This document shows, one piece after another, positions 26,712-36,806 of a DNA stretch of 64,000 bases (its first letter is position 1; every line of letters starts with the position of its first letter). The notes beneath the pieces were generated by a model. The model was not told where the DNA came from. It made no database searches and was given only the letters and a program-made list of their open reading frames with translations. Origin of the DNA: Roseateles_C aquae (GTDB taxonomy: Bacteria; Pseudomonadota; Gammaproteobacteria; Burkholderiales; Burkholderiaceae_C); contig NZ_JAVXZY010000011.1 of NCBI RefSeq assembly GCF_032337115.1, positions 124,001 through 188,000 on the forward strand, read 5' to 3'. A program made the position numbers and the translations under genes.

Positions 26712-26859
26712 GATGTACTCCCTCTGAAAATGCCAGGGCCGCGGCGAACTGCCGGCGGCCCTGTGCCGCAGTGTCGGCACGCCGGGCGGCTTGCAGGGAG
26801 TGTCAAAGTTCACGGCCAGCCCAGGCGGTGGGCGAACTGCCGATCAAACGGATACCGAC

Positions 26860-27753
26860 TCAGGCCGGCCGCGTCGCCGCATAGATGCTGCCCAGACACA
26901 GCGCCATGCCGGCGCCGGAAAGCAGCGTGGGCACCCAGCCCTCCAGCAGCGCCGAGATCAGCAGCGCAATCACCGGAATAACAACGCCGGTCAGCGCCGC
27001 ACGGGCCGGCCCCTGGCGCTGGGCCAGCTTGAAATAGAGCACAAAGGCGGTCACCGAGCCGAACACCGCCAGATAGAGCAGGCTCAACACATAGGGCGCG
27101 CGCCAGTCGAAATGCAGGCCCTGGCCGGTGGCCAGTGACATCAGCAGCAAGAAGGCCGCGCCATAGCCCATGCTCCAGGCCAGCACCGGCACCAGGGCCA
27201 GGCCGCGGCGGGTCAGCGTGAGCGTCAAGACATTGCCGATGCAGGCCACCACCACCGCCAGCAGGCCAAAACCCAGACCGACGGCCGCCGTCGGGCGTGC
27301 GCCAGTGGAGGCGATCTCGGGCCAGAAGATCATCACCACGCCGATCACGCCACCGCTGGCACAGGCCATGAAGCGCCGCGTCACCGTCTGGCCGAAGAAG
27401 ATGCGGCCGCTCAGCGCGTTGAAGAACACGCTCAGACAGAACAGCACCGCAACCAGGCCGGTCGGGATATGCCGCTCGGCCTCATAGACCGAGTAATAGT
27501 TGCCGCTGTACTGGATGATGCCGGTGGCCAGCATCAGGCCGTGAGCCGACAGCGGCATGCCCGCGAGCGACTCGCCGCGTGAACGGGCCAGGCCAGCCAA
27601 CAGCAGCGCGGCAATCGCGAAGCGCCAGCCGACCGAGTTCAGCACCGGCACACCGCTGTCGAGTTGGAACAGGATCACATGCCAGGTGCTGGCCCAGATC
27701 AGCGTGGGCACCCAGAACAGCCAGCGGGTGGAGATCGGCGAAGCAGCGGACAT
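26860..27753 (-). CDS. EamA/DMT-superfamily transporter
   Basis: A 297-residue permease with about ten hydrophobic helices in two EamA repeats (LFWVPTLIWASTWHVILFQL; later VGLGFGLLAVVVACIGNVLT). The segment PTLIWASTW and the YYSVYEAERHIPTGLVAVLF helix are typical of RhaT/EamA metabolite exporters. The start at 27753 gives the family N-terminus. It stands between the PEP-CTERM gene and a LysE-type exporter gene on the same strand. The substrate is unknown. Confidence 0.88.
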   Translation of the reverse strand: MSAASPISTRWLFWVPTLIWASTWHVILFQLDSGVPVLNSVGWRFAIAALLLAGLARSRGESLAGMPLSAHGLMLATGIIQYSGNYYSVYEAERHIPTGLVAVLFCLSVFFNALSGRIFFGQTVTRRFMACASGGVIGVVMIFWPEIASTGARPTAAVGLGFGLLAVVVACIGNVLTLTLTRRGLALVPVLAWSMGYGAAFLLLMSLATGQGLHFDWRAPYVLSLLYLAVFGSVTAFVLYFKLAQRQGPARAALTGVVIPVIALLISALLEGWVPTLLSGAGMALCLGSIYAATRPA

Positions 27754-27841
27754 GAGAACAGTGAGTTCGGGCCACGGGGGCAAGACCTGCCCCCCGATGA
27801 GCACCAGGATGGAATCGGAATGCGCCGGCGCGCTCAGCCGC

Positions 27842-28474
27842 TCAGGGCGCGGCCTTTTTGAAGCTGGCCAGCAAGGCGCCGGCAGCGATGAACAGGCTGC
27901 CGAAAGTGCGGTTCAGCGCCTTGATATGCGCTTCGGAGCGCAGCGCCGACAGCACCCGCGAGGCCAGCGCGGTGTAGCCGGCCATCACGACCAGATCGGT
28001 GAACGACAGCGTCGCGGCGATCACGCCGTACTGCGGCGTCAGGCTGCGATGCAGGTCCAGAAACTGCGGCACCACGGCGAGCAGGAAGACCGTGCCCTTG
28101 GGATTGACCGCATTGATGCCCCAGCCGCGCAACACCAGCTGGCGGCGCGTGACTTGCGTGCCCTCGCTGCTGGCCGCCAGCATGGGCGTGGCCGGCGCGC
28201 GCCATTGCTGAACACCCAGATAGACCAGATAGCCGACGCCCAGCCATTTGACGATGGCAAAACCCAGGCTGGAAGCGGCGATCAGCGCCCCCAGGCCGGC
28301 GCCGACCAGCACGATCTGCGTCAGGATGCCCAGGATCAGGCCAAAGGTGGTGAAGTAGCCGCGCCGGAATCCATGGTTGAGCCCAGAGCTCATCGCGGCA
28401 ATCGCGCCGGCACCGGGAGACAGGCTGATGGCCCAGGAGGCGGCGAAGAAGGCCAGCCAGGTCGAGAATTCCAT
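27842..28474 (-). CDS. LysE/RhtB family amino acid exporter
   Basis: A 210-residue membrane protein of normal family length with about six helices. The LysE signature SLSPGAGAIAAMSSGLNHGF follows the first helix, and the central NPKGTVFLLAVVPQFLDL matches RhtB-type exporters. Members export homoserine, threonine, lysine or related amino acids. ATG 28474 (MEFSTWLAFF) is the family start; the upstream extension has poor codon character. The exact substrate is unknown. Confidence 0.9.
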   Translation of the reverse strand: MEFSTWLAFFAASWAISLSPGAGAIAAMSSGLNHGFRRGYFTTFGLILGILTQIVLVGAGLGALIAASSLGFAIVKWLGVGYLVYLGVQQWRAPATPMLAASSEGTQVTRRQLVLRGWGINAVNPKGTVFLLAVVPQFLDLHRSLTPQYGVIAATLSFTDLVVMAGYTALASRVLSALRSEAHIKALNRTFGSLFIAAGALLASFKKAAP

Positions 28475-28666
28475 GAGGCGCGCTCCAAATGCTCCGCACC
28501 CACAACAGCCGCGGAAAGCCCGTCTTTTTAGCATGCATCGCCTTGTTTCGCCTGGGGCGGCCTGCGCACCGGAAGCCGGCCCAGCGCGCCTTTTGGCCCG
28601 GCCGGGCTTGAATCGCTGCCCAACAGCCGCATCTCCCCCCCCATCACTCACGCGAGCTCCAGCGCC

Positions 28667-28831
28667 ATGTTCAGCTTCTTTCATCCCAAACCCGTGTACG
28701 ACCCACGGCCTGTGGCCGTGCAGACGGTGCAGGCCTCGGCACGGCCGGCTGCCTTGCCTGAGCAACTGCTGGTCAGCACCGCCAAGCCAGAGGACGCCCC
28801 GCCCGAGCAGCCAGGCGCGGCCCAGCGCTGA
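28667..28831 (+). CDS. Small hypothetical protein (54 aa) upstream of radA
   Basis: ATG at 28667 opens a 54-residue frame beginning MFSFFHPKPVYDPRP and ending in a Pro/Glu-rich tail. It ends 49 bp before radA in the same direction. The Pro-rich composition and lack of hydrophobic segments suggest a soluble or disordered peptide. Only a weak GAGCTCC lies upstream, and no family is recognised. It may be a real small gene or chance; conservation between related genomes would decide. Confidence 0.35.
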   Translation: MFSFFHPKPVYDPRPVAVQTVQASARPAALPEQLLVSTAKPEDAPPEQPGAAQR

Positions 28832-28880
28832 GTCGGCCGGCGGCCCTCCCTGCCGCCACTCTGCGGCCACAATGGCGCCC

Positions 28881-30242
<1,362 letters not shown>

Positions 30243-30256
30243 AAGCGCAGTGGGAT

Positions 30257-32191
30257 TCAGCCGCCCAGCCAGGCCCGGCCGGCATGCTTGCGCCGGTACA
30301 TGGCGGCGTCGGCGGCCTTGGTCAGGCTGATCTCGTCCTGGCCGTCATCCGGGTAGAGTGCCAGACCGATCGAGCAGGTCAGCTCGATGCGCACGCCGGA
30401 CAGCTCCATCGGCTGGGCCACCTGGTTGAATATCTTGTCGACGACGACCTGCGCGCTGCCGCGGGTGACCGGCCCGGTCAGCAGCACGACAAACTCGTCG
30501 CCACCGATGCGGCCCACCACATCGGTCTCGCGCACCGCATTGCGCAGCCGCTTGGCCACCATCTGGAGCAGCTGGTCACCCACCGCATGGCCGTACTGGT
30601 CGTTGATCGGCTTGAAGCGATCCAGGTCGAGCAGGATCAGCCCCAGGCTGTCGCCATAGCGGCGCGCATTGGCCAGGGCGTAGTGCATCCGTTCGCCAAA
30701 GTGGGCGCGGTTGGCCAGTTCGGTCAGGGCATCGTGCGAGGCCATGAAGCGCACCCGCTCTTCGGACAGGCGCCGTGCATTGATGTCCGACAAGGTGCCA
30801 ATCATCCGCAACGCCCACTGCTGCGCATCGCGCGACACGACGCGGCCACGGGCCAGCACCCAGTTCCAGTCGCCGCTGTGTTCATCGGCCACGCGGAACT
30901 CGCTTTGCAAGGTCTGGCCGTGGCCCTTCAGGCAATGGATGAAGTCGGCCCGCACCCGCGGCAGATCATCGGGATGGACCAGGGACAGCACGCGCTGCGC
31001 CTGCGGCTCGCCGGCCTGCCAGCCCATGATGGCCTTCCAGCGCGGCGAGCAGTCGATGCGGCCGCTGTCGATATGCCAGTCCCACATGCCATCGCCGGAG
31101 CCATCCAGCGCGAAGGCCCAGCGTTGCTCGCTCTCGCGCAGCGCCTGCGTCATCCGTTCGGCCAGACCCTGGGCGCGCTCATTCGAATGCAGCAGCGACC
31201 AGCACAGCAGACCCAGCAGCGCCGCCAACAGCGCCCCACTGCCCAGCACCAGCGGCGCACCGGCCATGCCGGTGCCGGCGGCAAAGTGCTCGCCCAGCTG
31301 CAAGCTCAGCGTCCAGGTGCGCCCGCCCACATCGAGGTATTCCTGCACCCGCCGCGCGCTCGCATCGATGCCGCCGCCGGAATCAAACAGCGCCGCCTCT
31401 TCGCTCAAGACCTGACCCTCGTACAGGCGCAGCCGCAGATGGCGCGGCAGTTCGGCATAGACGCTGGCCATCAGCTCGCCCACCGCCACCGGCGCCCAGA
31501 TCCAGCCGCGCAGGGTCTGGCGGCGCTCCAGCGTCGAACTCGGCGGGCTGCTGCTGTCGTACAGCGGCAGGACCATCAGCAGCCCATCGGGGGCGCCGGG
31601 CAGCAGCGGCGCCAGCGGCAGCCGCGAACTCAGCGCCATATGGCCGGAATCACGGGCCAGCAGCAAGGCATCGCGCAGCGCCGGCTCAGCCAACAGATCG
31701 CGCCCCAGTGCGGCCTGATTGCGCGGCACATCGGGTTCCAGCTGCGTGACCGGCGCATAGGCCTCGCGCACGCCGCCGGGCTGGATCAGCATCAGGCCGC
31801 GGCCTTCGCGCTGCCACTGGCGCTGCACCGGCAAGCGCTGTTCCTCGGGCAGCCAGCGCGCCAGGCCCAGGCCCTGCACGCCGGCCAGTTCCGCGCCCAG
31901 CGGCAGCATGTCGACGTAATGCTTGAAGCTGCGCGCATCGCCACTCGCTTGCGCCAGCACAAAGGCCTGGGTCGATTGCAGCAGCAGCTCGTAGGACAGC
32001 AGGCGCTGCTGCAGGCGCAACACCGCCTCATGCAGGCTGGCATCGACGACGGCCTGGGCCTGCAGCCGTTCGCTGCGCTGCTGGCGCTGCCAGAACAGCA
32101 GGGTCAGCAGCAGCACCGCCATGGCCACCGCCACCGGCCAGCCCTGCCAGCGCAGGCTGCGCGCCCAGAGCCGCCGCAGCCCGGCCTTCAT
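30257..32191 (-). CDS. CHASE-PAS-GGDEF diguanylate cyclase
   Basis: A 644-residue membrane enzyme. TM1 is about 18-35. A periplasmic CHASE domain (about 60-290: SYELLLQSTQAFVLAQASG, LAGVQGLGLARWLPEEQRL) is followed by TM2 (about 310-332), a PAS domain with its PAC segment (about 350-470) and an intact GGDEF (VGRIGGDEFVVLL). The inhibitory I-site RETD lies five residues before GGDEF, so product inhibition is expected. It makes c-di-GMP. Its ATG overlaps the stop of the upstream binding-protein gene as ATGA, implying that the periplasmic protein and the cyclase work together. Confidence 0.95.
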   Translation of the reverse strand: MKAGLRRLWARSLRWQGWPVAVAMAVLLLTLLFWQRQQRSERLQAQAVVDASLHEAVLRLQQRLLSYELLLQSTQAFVLAQASGDARSFKHYVDMLPLGAELAGVQGLGLARWLPEEQRLPVQRQWQREGRGLMLIQPGGVREAYAPVTQLEPDVPRNQAALGRDLLAEPALRDALLLARDSGHMALSSRLPLAPLLPGAPDGLLMVLPLYDSSSPPSSTLERRQTLRGWIWAPVAVGELMASVYAELPRHLRLRLYEGQVLSEEAALFDSGGGIDASARRVQEYLDVGGRTWTLSLQLGEHFAAGTGMAGAPLVLGSGALLAALLGLLCWSLLHSNERAQGLAERMTQALRESEQRWAFALDGSGDGMWDWHIDSGRIDCSPRWKAIMGWQAGEPQAQRVLSLVHPDDLPRVRADFIHCLKGHGQTLQSEFRVADEHSGDWNWVLARGRVVSRDAQQWALRMIGTLSDINARRLSEERVRFMASHDALTELANRAHFGERMHYALANARRYGDSLGLILLDLDRFKPINDQYGHAVGDQLLQMVAKRLRNAVRETDVVGRIGGDEFVVLLTGPVTRGSAQVVVDKIFNQVAQPMELSGVRIELTCSIGLALYPDDGQDEISLTKAADAAMYRRKHAGRAWLGG

Positions 32192-32988
32192 GGCAGTTCC
32201 TGCAAGAGGCTGCGCGCCAGCTCGGGCTTGAAGTACTTCTCAAAGATGCGCTGCATGCTGCCGTCGCGCAACATCGCCTGCACCAGGCCGCGCCACTTCT
32301 GCTGCTCCGCCTCGCTGAGGCTGGCACGCGACATGATCAGCCCATGCGGCACCGGCTTGTCGCCGAACTCGATGATCTGGCTGAGCGCACGCAGCCGCGC
32401 CGATTCCAGCGTCGGGTAGTCGAAGGGCTCGATGATCATGGCCTGGATCTGCCCGGCCACCAGCGCTTCGAACAGCGGCGTCAAGCCGGAGGACTGAGTG
32501 ATGCGCTGCCGCGCCTGCAGCTCGTCGACAAAGCGGTTGGCGCTGTCGCTGTAGCGGAAGCTGCGGATCACGCCGAGCGTCAGCCGCTCATTGGCGGCAA
32601 AGTCGGCCAGGCTCTGCACCTGGGCATCGCGTCGCACCAGCAGGTAGTACTTGTTGCTGAAATACCAGGCGAAGGCGGCGAACTTGTCGCGCTGCGGCGT
32701 GCTGATGCCCGACAGGCTGAAATCCAGTGCGCCGGCCTCGATCAGCTGCCAGATCCGCGCCCGCGGCATCAGCGCGACCTGGATGCGGCAGCCGCTGCGG
32801 CGAATCAGCTCATCGGCCACATCGCGATCGATGCCGGTGCCGGTCTGCGGCGAATAGAGCAGGCCGTGGTCGTGCAGACCCAGGCTCAGCGGCCGCGAAC
32901 AATCGGGGCGCTGCGCTGCATCGGTCTGCGCCGCACAGGGCAAGGCCAGCGCCATCGCCAGCATCAAGCTCAGCCCCGCTGTTCGCAT
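32188..32988 (-). CDS. Periplasmic solute-binding protein (family 3) coupled to GGDEF gene
   Basis: A 266-residue exported protein. The signal peptide (MRTAGLSLMLAMALALPCAAQ) is followed by a two-lobed SBP family 3 fold (GIDRDVADELIRRSGCRIQV, then LTLGVIRSFRYSDSANRF). No ABC permease or ATPase gene lies nearby. The gene is upstream of, and overlaps by 4 bp, the CHASE-PAS-GGDEF gene. A role as a ligand-sensing partner of the cyclase rather than in uptake is therefore likely, though inferred. GGGGTGGG precedes the ATG at 32988. Confidence 0.88.
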   Translation of the reverse strand: MRTAGLSLMLAMALALPCAAQTDAAQRPDCSRPLSLGLHDHGLLYSPQTGTGIDRDVADELIRRSGCRIQVALMPRARIWQLIEAGALDFSLSGISTPQRDKFAAFAWYFSNKYYLLVRRDAQVQSLADFAANERLTLGVIRSFRYSDSANRFVDELQARQRITQSSGLTPLFEALVAGQIQAMIIEPFDYPTLESARLRALSQIIEFGDKPVPHGLIMSRASLSEAEQQKWRGLVQAMLRDGSMQRIFEKYFKPELARSLLQELP

Positions 32989-33162
32989 CCCACCCCTTTC
33001 AATGCCCGGCGCCCGGCGGCGCAACGGCACAATACGACGCTGCCCGGAAAGCTTCAAGAATACGCCAAGCCCGATGACAAAACCCACCTGGCCCGATCGC
33101 CTCAACGGGCTTTGCCCGGCTCTCCCACATCTGATCCCGAGCTGCCGCCTGGAGCGCGCACC

Positions 33163-33585
33163 ATGAGCCCGCTGCTCGGGGGCCTGCTCAGCCTGGCTGC
33201 GCTGTTTGCTGGCGGCCTGCTGCTGGGCTGGAAGGGCGTGGTGCTGGCGCTGACCGTGATCGTGTTCTGGCTGCTGCTGCAGTTCAGCCGCCTGATGCGG
33301 GTGATGAAGCAGGCCGGCGCCGCGCCGCTGGGCAGTCTCAAGGGCAGCGCGCTGATGCTGCACAGCCAGCTGAAGCCGGGCATGCCCTTGCTGGAGCTGC
33401 TCAAGCTCAGCGGCAGCCTGGGCAAGAAGACGGCGCCCGACGCCTACACCTGGCAGGATGCCGGCGGCGACCGGCTCGAGATCCGCCTGCACAAGGGCCG
33501 GGTCCAGCACTGGACGCTGACCCGCGCCACCGAGGCCCCAGCCCCCGCCACAGACGACCTGCCGGCCGACACGCCGGCCGCATAA
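33163..33585 (+). CDS. Hypothetical membrane protein upstream of ilvE
   Basis: A 140-residue protein with two N-terminal hydrophobic helices (LLSLAALFAGGLLLGW and VVLALTVIVFWLLLQF), followed by a soluble C-terminal domain (LKPGMPLLELLKLSGSLGKK, then AGGDRLEIRLHKGRVQHW). I do not recognise a named family. The two-helix anchor with a cytoplasmic or periplasmic tail recalls small betaproteobacterial membrane proteins of unknown role. GGAG lies upstream of the ATG. It precedes ilvE in the same direction with 44 bp between. Confidence 0.75.
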   Translation: MSPLLGGLLSLAALFAGGLLLGWKGVVLALTVIVFWLLLQFSRLMRVMKQAGAAPLGSLKGSALMLHSQLKPGMPLLELLKLSGSLGKKTAPDAYTWQDAGGDRLEIRLHKGRVQHWTLTRATEAPAPATDDLPADTPAA

Positions 33586-33629
33586 AATCCGCTTTCTTCT
33601 CTCGGCTCAGCCCCCAGCAAGGAGTTCCC

Positions 33630-34565
33630 ATGTCACTGGATGATCGCGACGGCAAGATCTGGATGGATGGCCAATTGGTCGACTGGCGCGATGCCAAGAT
33701 CCATGTGCTCTCGCACACCTTGCACTACGGCTGTGGCGCCTTCGAAGGCGTGCGCGCCTACAAGACGGCCCAGGGCACGGCGATCTTCCGCCTGCGCGAA
33801 CACACCGAGCGGCTGTTCAACAGCGCCAAGATCCTGCGCATGAAGATTCCGTTCACCTTGGAACAGGTCGAGGAAGCGCAGAAGGCCGTTGTGCGCGAGA
33901 ACCAACTCGAGAGCTGCTACTTGCGCCCGCTGACCTGGATTGGTTCCGAGAAGCTGGGCGTCAGCCCCAAGGGCAACAAGATCCATCTGATGGTGGCCGC
34001 CTGGGCCTGGGGTGCTTACCTGGGCGAGGAAGGCATGAGGCGCGGCATCCGCGTCAAGACCAGCTCCTACACCCGCCATCACGTCAACATCACGATGACG
34101 CAGGCCAAGGCGGTGTCCAACTACACCAACAGCATCCTGGCCAATATGGAGGCCACCGAAGACGGCTATGACGAGGCCATGCTGCTCGACGCCTCGGGCT
34201 TCGTCTCCGAAGGCGCCGGCGAGAACCTGTTCGTGATCAAGAACGGCATCGTCTACACGCCCGATCTGTCGGCCGGTGCGCTCAACGGCATCACCCGCAA
34301 CACCATCTTCCACATCTGCCAGGACCTGGGCCTGAAGCTGGTCGAGAAGCGCATCACCCGCGATGAGGTCTATATCGCCGACGAGGCCTTCTTCACCGGC
34401 ACCGCCGCCGAAGTGACGCCGATCCGCGAACTGGACCGCGTCGAGTTGGGCCGCGATGATTACGTCGGCAGCCGCGGCCCCATCACCGAAAAAATCCAGA
34501 GCGCCTTCTTTGACATCGTCAACGGCCGCAATCCCAAGTACGCCCACTGGCTCAGCCTGGTCTGA
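33630..34565 (+). CDS. ilvE: Branched-chain amino acid aminotransferase
   Basis: A 311-residue fold-type IV PLP aminotransferase, family length. It performs the last step of valine, leucine and isoleucine synthesis. Signatures are the N-terminal DGKIWMDGQLVDWRDAKIH, the PLP-lysine region TQAKAVSNYTNS and SEGAGENLFVI. AAGGAG lies close before the ATG. A zinc-finger gene and others follow in the same direction. A TAAAAT-like -10 box at about 33584-33589 may drive it separately from the upstream gene. Confidence 0.97.
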   Translation: MSLDDRDGKIWMDGQLVDWRDAKIHVLSHTLHYGCGAFEGVRAYKTAQGTAIFRLREHTERLFNSAKILRMKIPFTLEQVEEAQKAVVRENQLESCYLRPLTWIGSEKLGVSPKGNKIHLMVAAWAWGAYLGEEGMRRGIRVKTSSYTRHHVNITMTQAKAVSNYTNSILANMEATEDGYDEAMLLDASGFVSEGAGENLFVIKNGIVYTPDLSAGALNGITRNTIFHICQDLGLKLVEKRITRDEVYIADEAFFTGTAAEVTPIRELDRVELGRDDYVGSRGPITEKIQSAFFDIVNGRNPKYAHWLSLV

Positions 34566-34606
34566 GCAAGACCTGGCCCCGCCACCAGCAAGAAAGCAAA
34601 CCTCCC

Positions 34607-34816
34607 ATGAGCAGCCAAGCCCCCTCCGTCGTCGAAGTCAGCGCCAGCGAGGTGCAAGGCCCGGGCGTCGTCGCCTGCCCCAATCCCAAGATGGCGCTGT
34701 GGAGCAACCATCCGCGCGTCTTTGTCGACATCACCCACGAGGGCGGCGGCAAGTGCCCCTACTGCGGCACCGTCTACAAGCTCAAGGACGGCGAGACCCT
34801 GCACGCCGCCCACTGA
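34607..34816 (+). CDS. Zinc-finger (zf-CHCC) domain protein
   Basis: A 69-residue protein. The conserved C...H...CPYCG pattern (ACPNPKMALWSNHPRVFVD, then GGKCPYCGTVYKL) is the zf-CHCC fold found also in the mitochondrial complex I subunit NDUFS6. Small bacterial proteins of this family commonly sit near ilvE in Betaproteobacteria (recollection). It probably binds one zinc ion; its partner is unknown. It lies 41 bp after ilvE. Confidence 0.9.
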   Translation: MSSQAPSVVEVSASEVQGPGVVACPNPKMALWSNHPRVFVDITHEGGGKCPYCGTVYKLKDGETLHAAH

Positions 34817-34826
34817 GCACCGCGCC

Positions 34827-35276
34827 GTGCAGTCCCCCAAGACCCGGGCCGCCGCGATGGCGGGCTCGCCTGACGATACCGAGCAGCAGTTCTACGAAGC
34901 GCTGCAGCACGCCGATCTGGACCGGCTGATGGAGCTCTGGTCCGACGAGGACGAAATCTCCTGCGTTCACCCCGGCGGGCCTCGCGTCGTCGGCGCCGCG
35001 GCGATTCGCGCCGCCTTCGAGGCGGTGTTCCAGCAGGGCGCGATCAGCGTCTTTCCCGAGCGCGTGCGCCGCCTGGTCAACGGCGATACCGCCATCCACC
35101 AGGTGCTGGAACGCGTGCAGGTGCAGGGCCAGGACGGCCCGCAAAGCGCCTGGGTGATCGCCACCAATGTCTATATGAAGACGGCCTTCGGCTGGCGCCT
35201 GGTCGTTCACCACGCCAGCCCCGGTACCGCGCACGACATCCAGGAAGTGGTGCAGGAACCGACCACCCTGCACTGA
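34827..35276 (+). CDS. Nuclear transport factor 2-like (SnoaL/DUF4440-type) protein
   Basis: A 149-residue cytoplasmic protein with one NTF2-like domain: EQQFYEALQHADLDRLMELW, DEISCVHPGGPRVVGAAAIR and the closing WRLVVHHASPGTAHDIQE. The CVHPGGPR motif is characteristic of a conserved subfamily without assigned function. Two starts are possible, GTG 34827 and ATG 34857; neither has a strong ribosome-binding site, and the first is chosen for its tight spacing to the zinc-finger gene. It is followed 5 bp later by the yheT-like gene. Confidence 0.87.
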   Translation: MQSPKTRAAAMAGSPDDTEQQFYEALQHADLDRLMELWSDEDEISCVHPGGPRVVGAAAIRAAFEAVFQQGAISVFPERVRRLVNGDTAIHQVLERVQVQGQDGPQSAWVIATNVYMKTAFGWRLVVHHASPGTAHDIQEVVQEPTTLH

Positions 35277-35281
35277 CGCCG

Positions 35282-36265
35282 TTGAACTATCGCGCTCCCT
35301 TCTGGCTGCCCGGCGGCCAGCTGCAGACGATCTGGCCGGCGCTGTATTCGCGCCGCCATTTCGGCACGCCGCTGCGCTTCCGCCGCGAGCGCTGGCCAAC
35401 GCCGGACGGCGATTTCATCGACGTCGACTTTCTCGACGAAGCGCCGCCGGCCGCCGAGGCAAGACCTGACACCCCGCTGCTGGTGCTCTTCCACGGCCTC
35501 GAAGGCAGCTCGCAAAGCCACTATGTGCAGGCATTTGCCGATGTCGCCCGGCGGCGCGGCTGGGCCTTTGCGATGCCGCATTTCCGCGGCTGCTCGGGTG
35601 AGTTGAACCTGGCGCCACGGGCCTACCACTCGGGCGACTTCGAGGAGATCGGCTGGATGCTGGCGCGGCTGCGCAGCGGCCACCGCGGCCCGCTGCTGGC
35701 CGCCGGCGTCTCGCTGGGCGGCAATGCGCTGCTGCGCTGGGCCGAAGAGGCCGGCGACAGCGCGCGGGCCAGCGCGAGCGCCGTCTGCGCGATCTGCTCG
35801 CCGATCGATCTGGCCGCCGCCGGCCATGCCATCGGCAGCGGCTTCAACCGCCTGGTCTACACGCGGATGTTTCTGCGCACCATGGTCCCGAAGGCGCTGA
35901 GGAAGCTCGAGCAGCATCCGGGCCTGTTCGACGGCCAGCGCCTCGCCGAGGTGCGCGATCTCTACGAATTCGACAACCTCTTCACCGCGCCGCTGCACGG
36001 CTATCGCGATACCGAGGACTACTGGGCGCGTGCCTCGGCCAAGCCGCATCTGGCGCGCATCCGCATCCCGGCCCTGGTGCTCAATGCCCGCAACGACCCC
36101 TTTGTGCCGGCCGCCAGCCTGCCCGGGCCCGCCGACGTCGGCCACTGCGTGACGCTATGGCAGCCCGCCCACGGCGGCCACGTCGGCTTCCCGGCCGGCG
36201 CGCCACCGGGCCATGTGCTGGCGATGCCGGAGCAGGTCTGCGCTTGGCTGGACCAGGCTCGCTAG
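35282..36265 (+). CDS. yheT: YheT family alpha/beta hydrolase
   Basis: A 327-residue hydrolase of the YheT/ABHD1-3 group. The N-terminus is diagnostic (APFWLPGGQLQTIWPALY). Active-site elements are the oxyanion LFHGLEGSSQSHYV, nucleophile GVSLGGNAL, an acid in NARNDPFVP and His in HGGHVGF. The substrate is probably an ester or lipid, not established. Translation begins at a TTG at 35282, because the family N-terminus starts immediately there and no ATG is near. It lies in a dense same-strand run after ilvE. Confidence 0.92.
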   Translation: MNYRAPFWLPGGQLQTIWPALYSRRHFGTPLRFRRERWPTPDGDFIDVDFLDEAPPAAEARPDTPLLVLFHGLEGSSQSHYVQAFADVARRRGWAFAMPHFRGCSGELNLAPRAYHSGDFEEIGWMLARLRSGHRGPLLAAGVSLGGNALLRWAEEAGDSARASASAVCAICSPIDLAAAGHAIGSGFNRLVYTRMFLRTMVPKALRKLEQHPGLFDGQRLAEVRDLYEFDNLFTAPLHGYRDTEDYWARASAKPHLARIRIPALVLNARNDPFVPAASLPGPADVGHCVTLWQPAHGGHVGFPAGAPPGHVLAMPEQVCAWLDQAR

Positions 36266-36274
36266 ACTCCCGCC

Positions 36275-36790
36275 ATGGATGCCATCGTCGAAGCCGCACT
36301 GAAGAAGTGGCCCAATGTCCCGCACTGCTACGGCTGGCTGGCGCTGGATGCGCGCGGCGACTGGTATATGCGCGACGAGCGCATCCAGGCCGCCGGGCCC
36401 TTCCCGCGCGTCAAGGGCAGCCGCATCGAGCATCGCAAGCTGCGCGAGTTCATCGAGCGCAATTACGCGCATGACGAGGCCGGCGCCTGGTTCTTCCAGA
36501 ACGGCCCGCAGCGCGTCTATGTGCAGCTGGAGATCGCGCCCTGGATCTGGCGCTTGAGTGAGGATGGCACGCTGCGCAGCCACACCGGCCTGCCGACCGA
36601 GGCCAGCGCCGCCTGGCTTGACGAGCAGGGCCATCTGCTGCTGAGCACGCCGCTGGGCCTGGGTCTGGTGCACAGCCAGGACATGCACCTGGCCGCCCAG
36701 TGGGTCGAAGACGGCCGCTGGCAGCCCGAGGAAAGATCGCTGGCCGAACTGCTGGCCCAGCACGCCGTTCAGCTGAATCCGCAGCCCTGA
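36275..36790 (+). CDS. Conserved betaproteobacterial protein of unknown function (DUF2946-like)
   Basis: A 171-residue soluble protein with a conserved start (ALKKWPNVPHCYGWLALDARG) followed by RDERIQAAGPFPRVKGSRIEH and a Trp-rich middle (VQLEIAPWIWRLS). I recall this family from Burkholderiales as an uncharacterised DUF, probably DUF2946; the number is not certain. The N-terminal Trp/Cys/His residues are conserved-looking, but no catalytic motif is known. It is the last gene of the ilvE-side run and converges on the binding-protein gene at 36807. Confidence 0.75.
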   Translation: MDAIVEAALKKWPNVPHCYGWLALDARGDWYMRDERIQAAGPFPRVKGSRIEHRKLREFIERNYAHDEAGAWFFQNGPQRVYVQLEIAPWIWRLSEDGTLRSHTGLPTEASAAWLDEQGHLLLSTPLGLGLVHSQDMHLAAQWVEDGRWQPEERSLAELLAQHAVQLNPQP

Positions 36791-36806
36791 GCGCGGCGTC
36801 GGCGAT

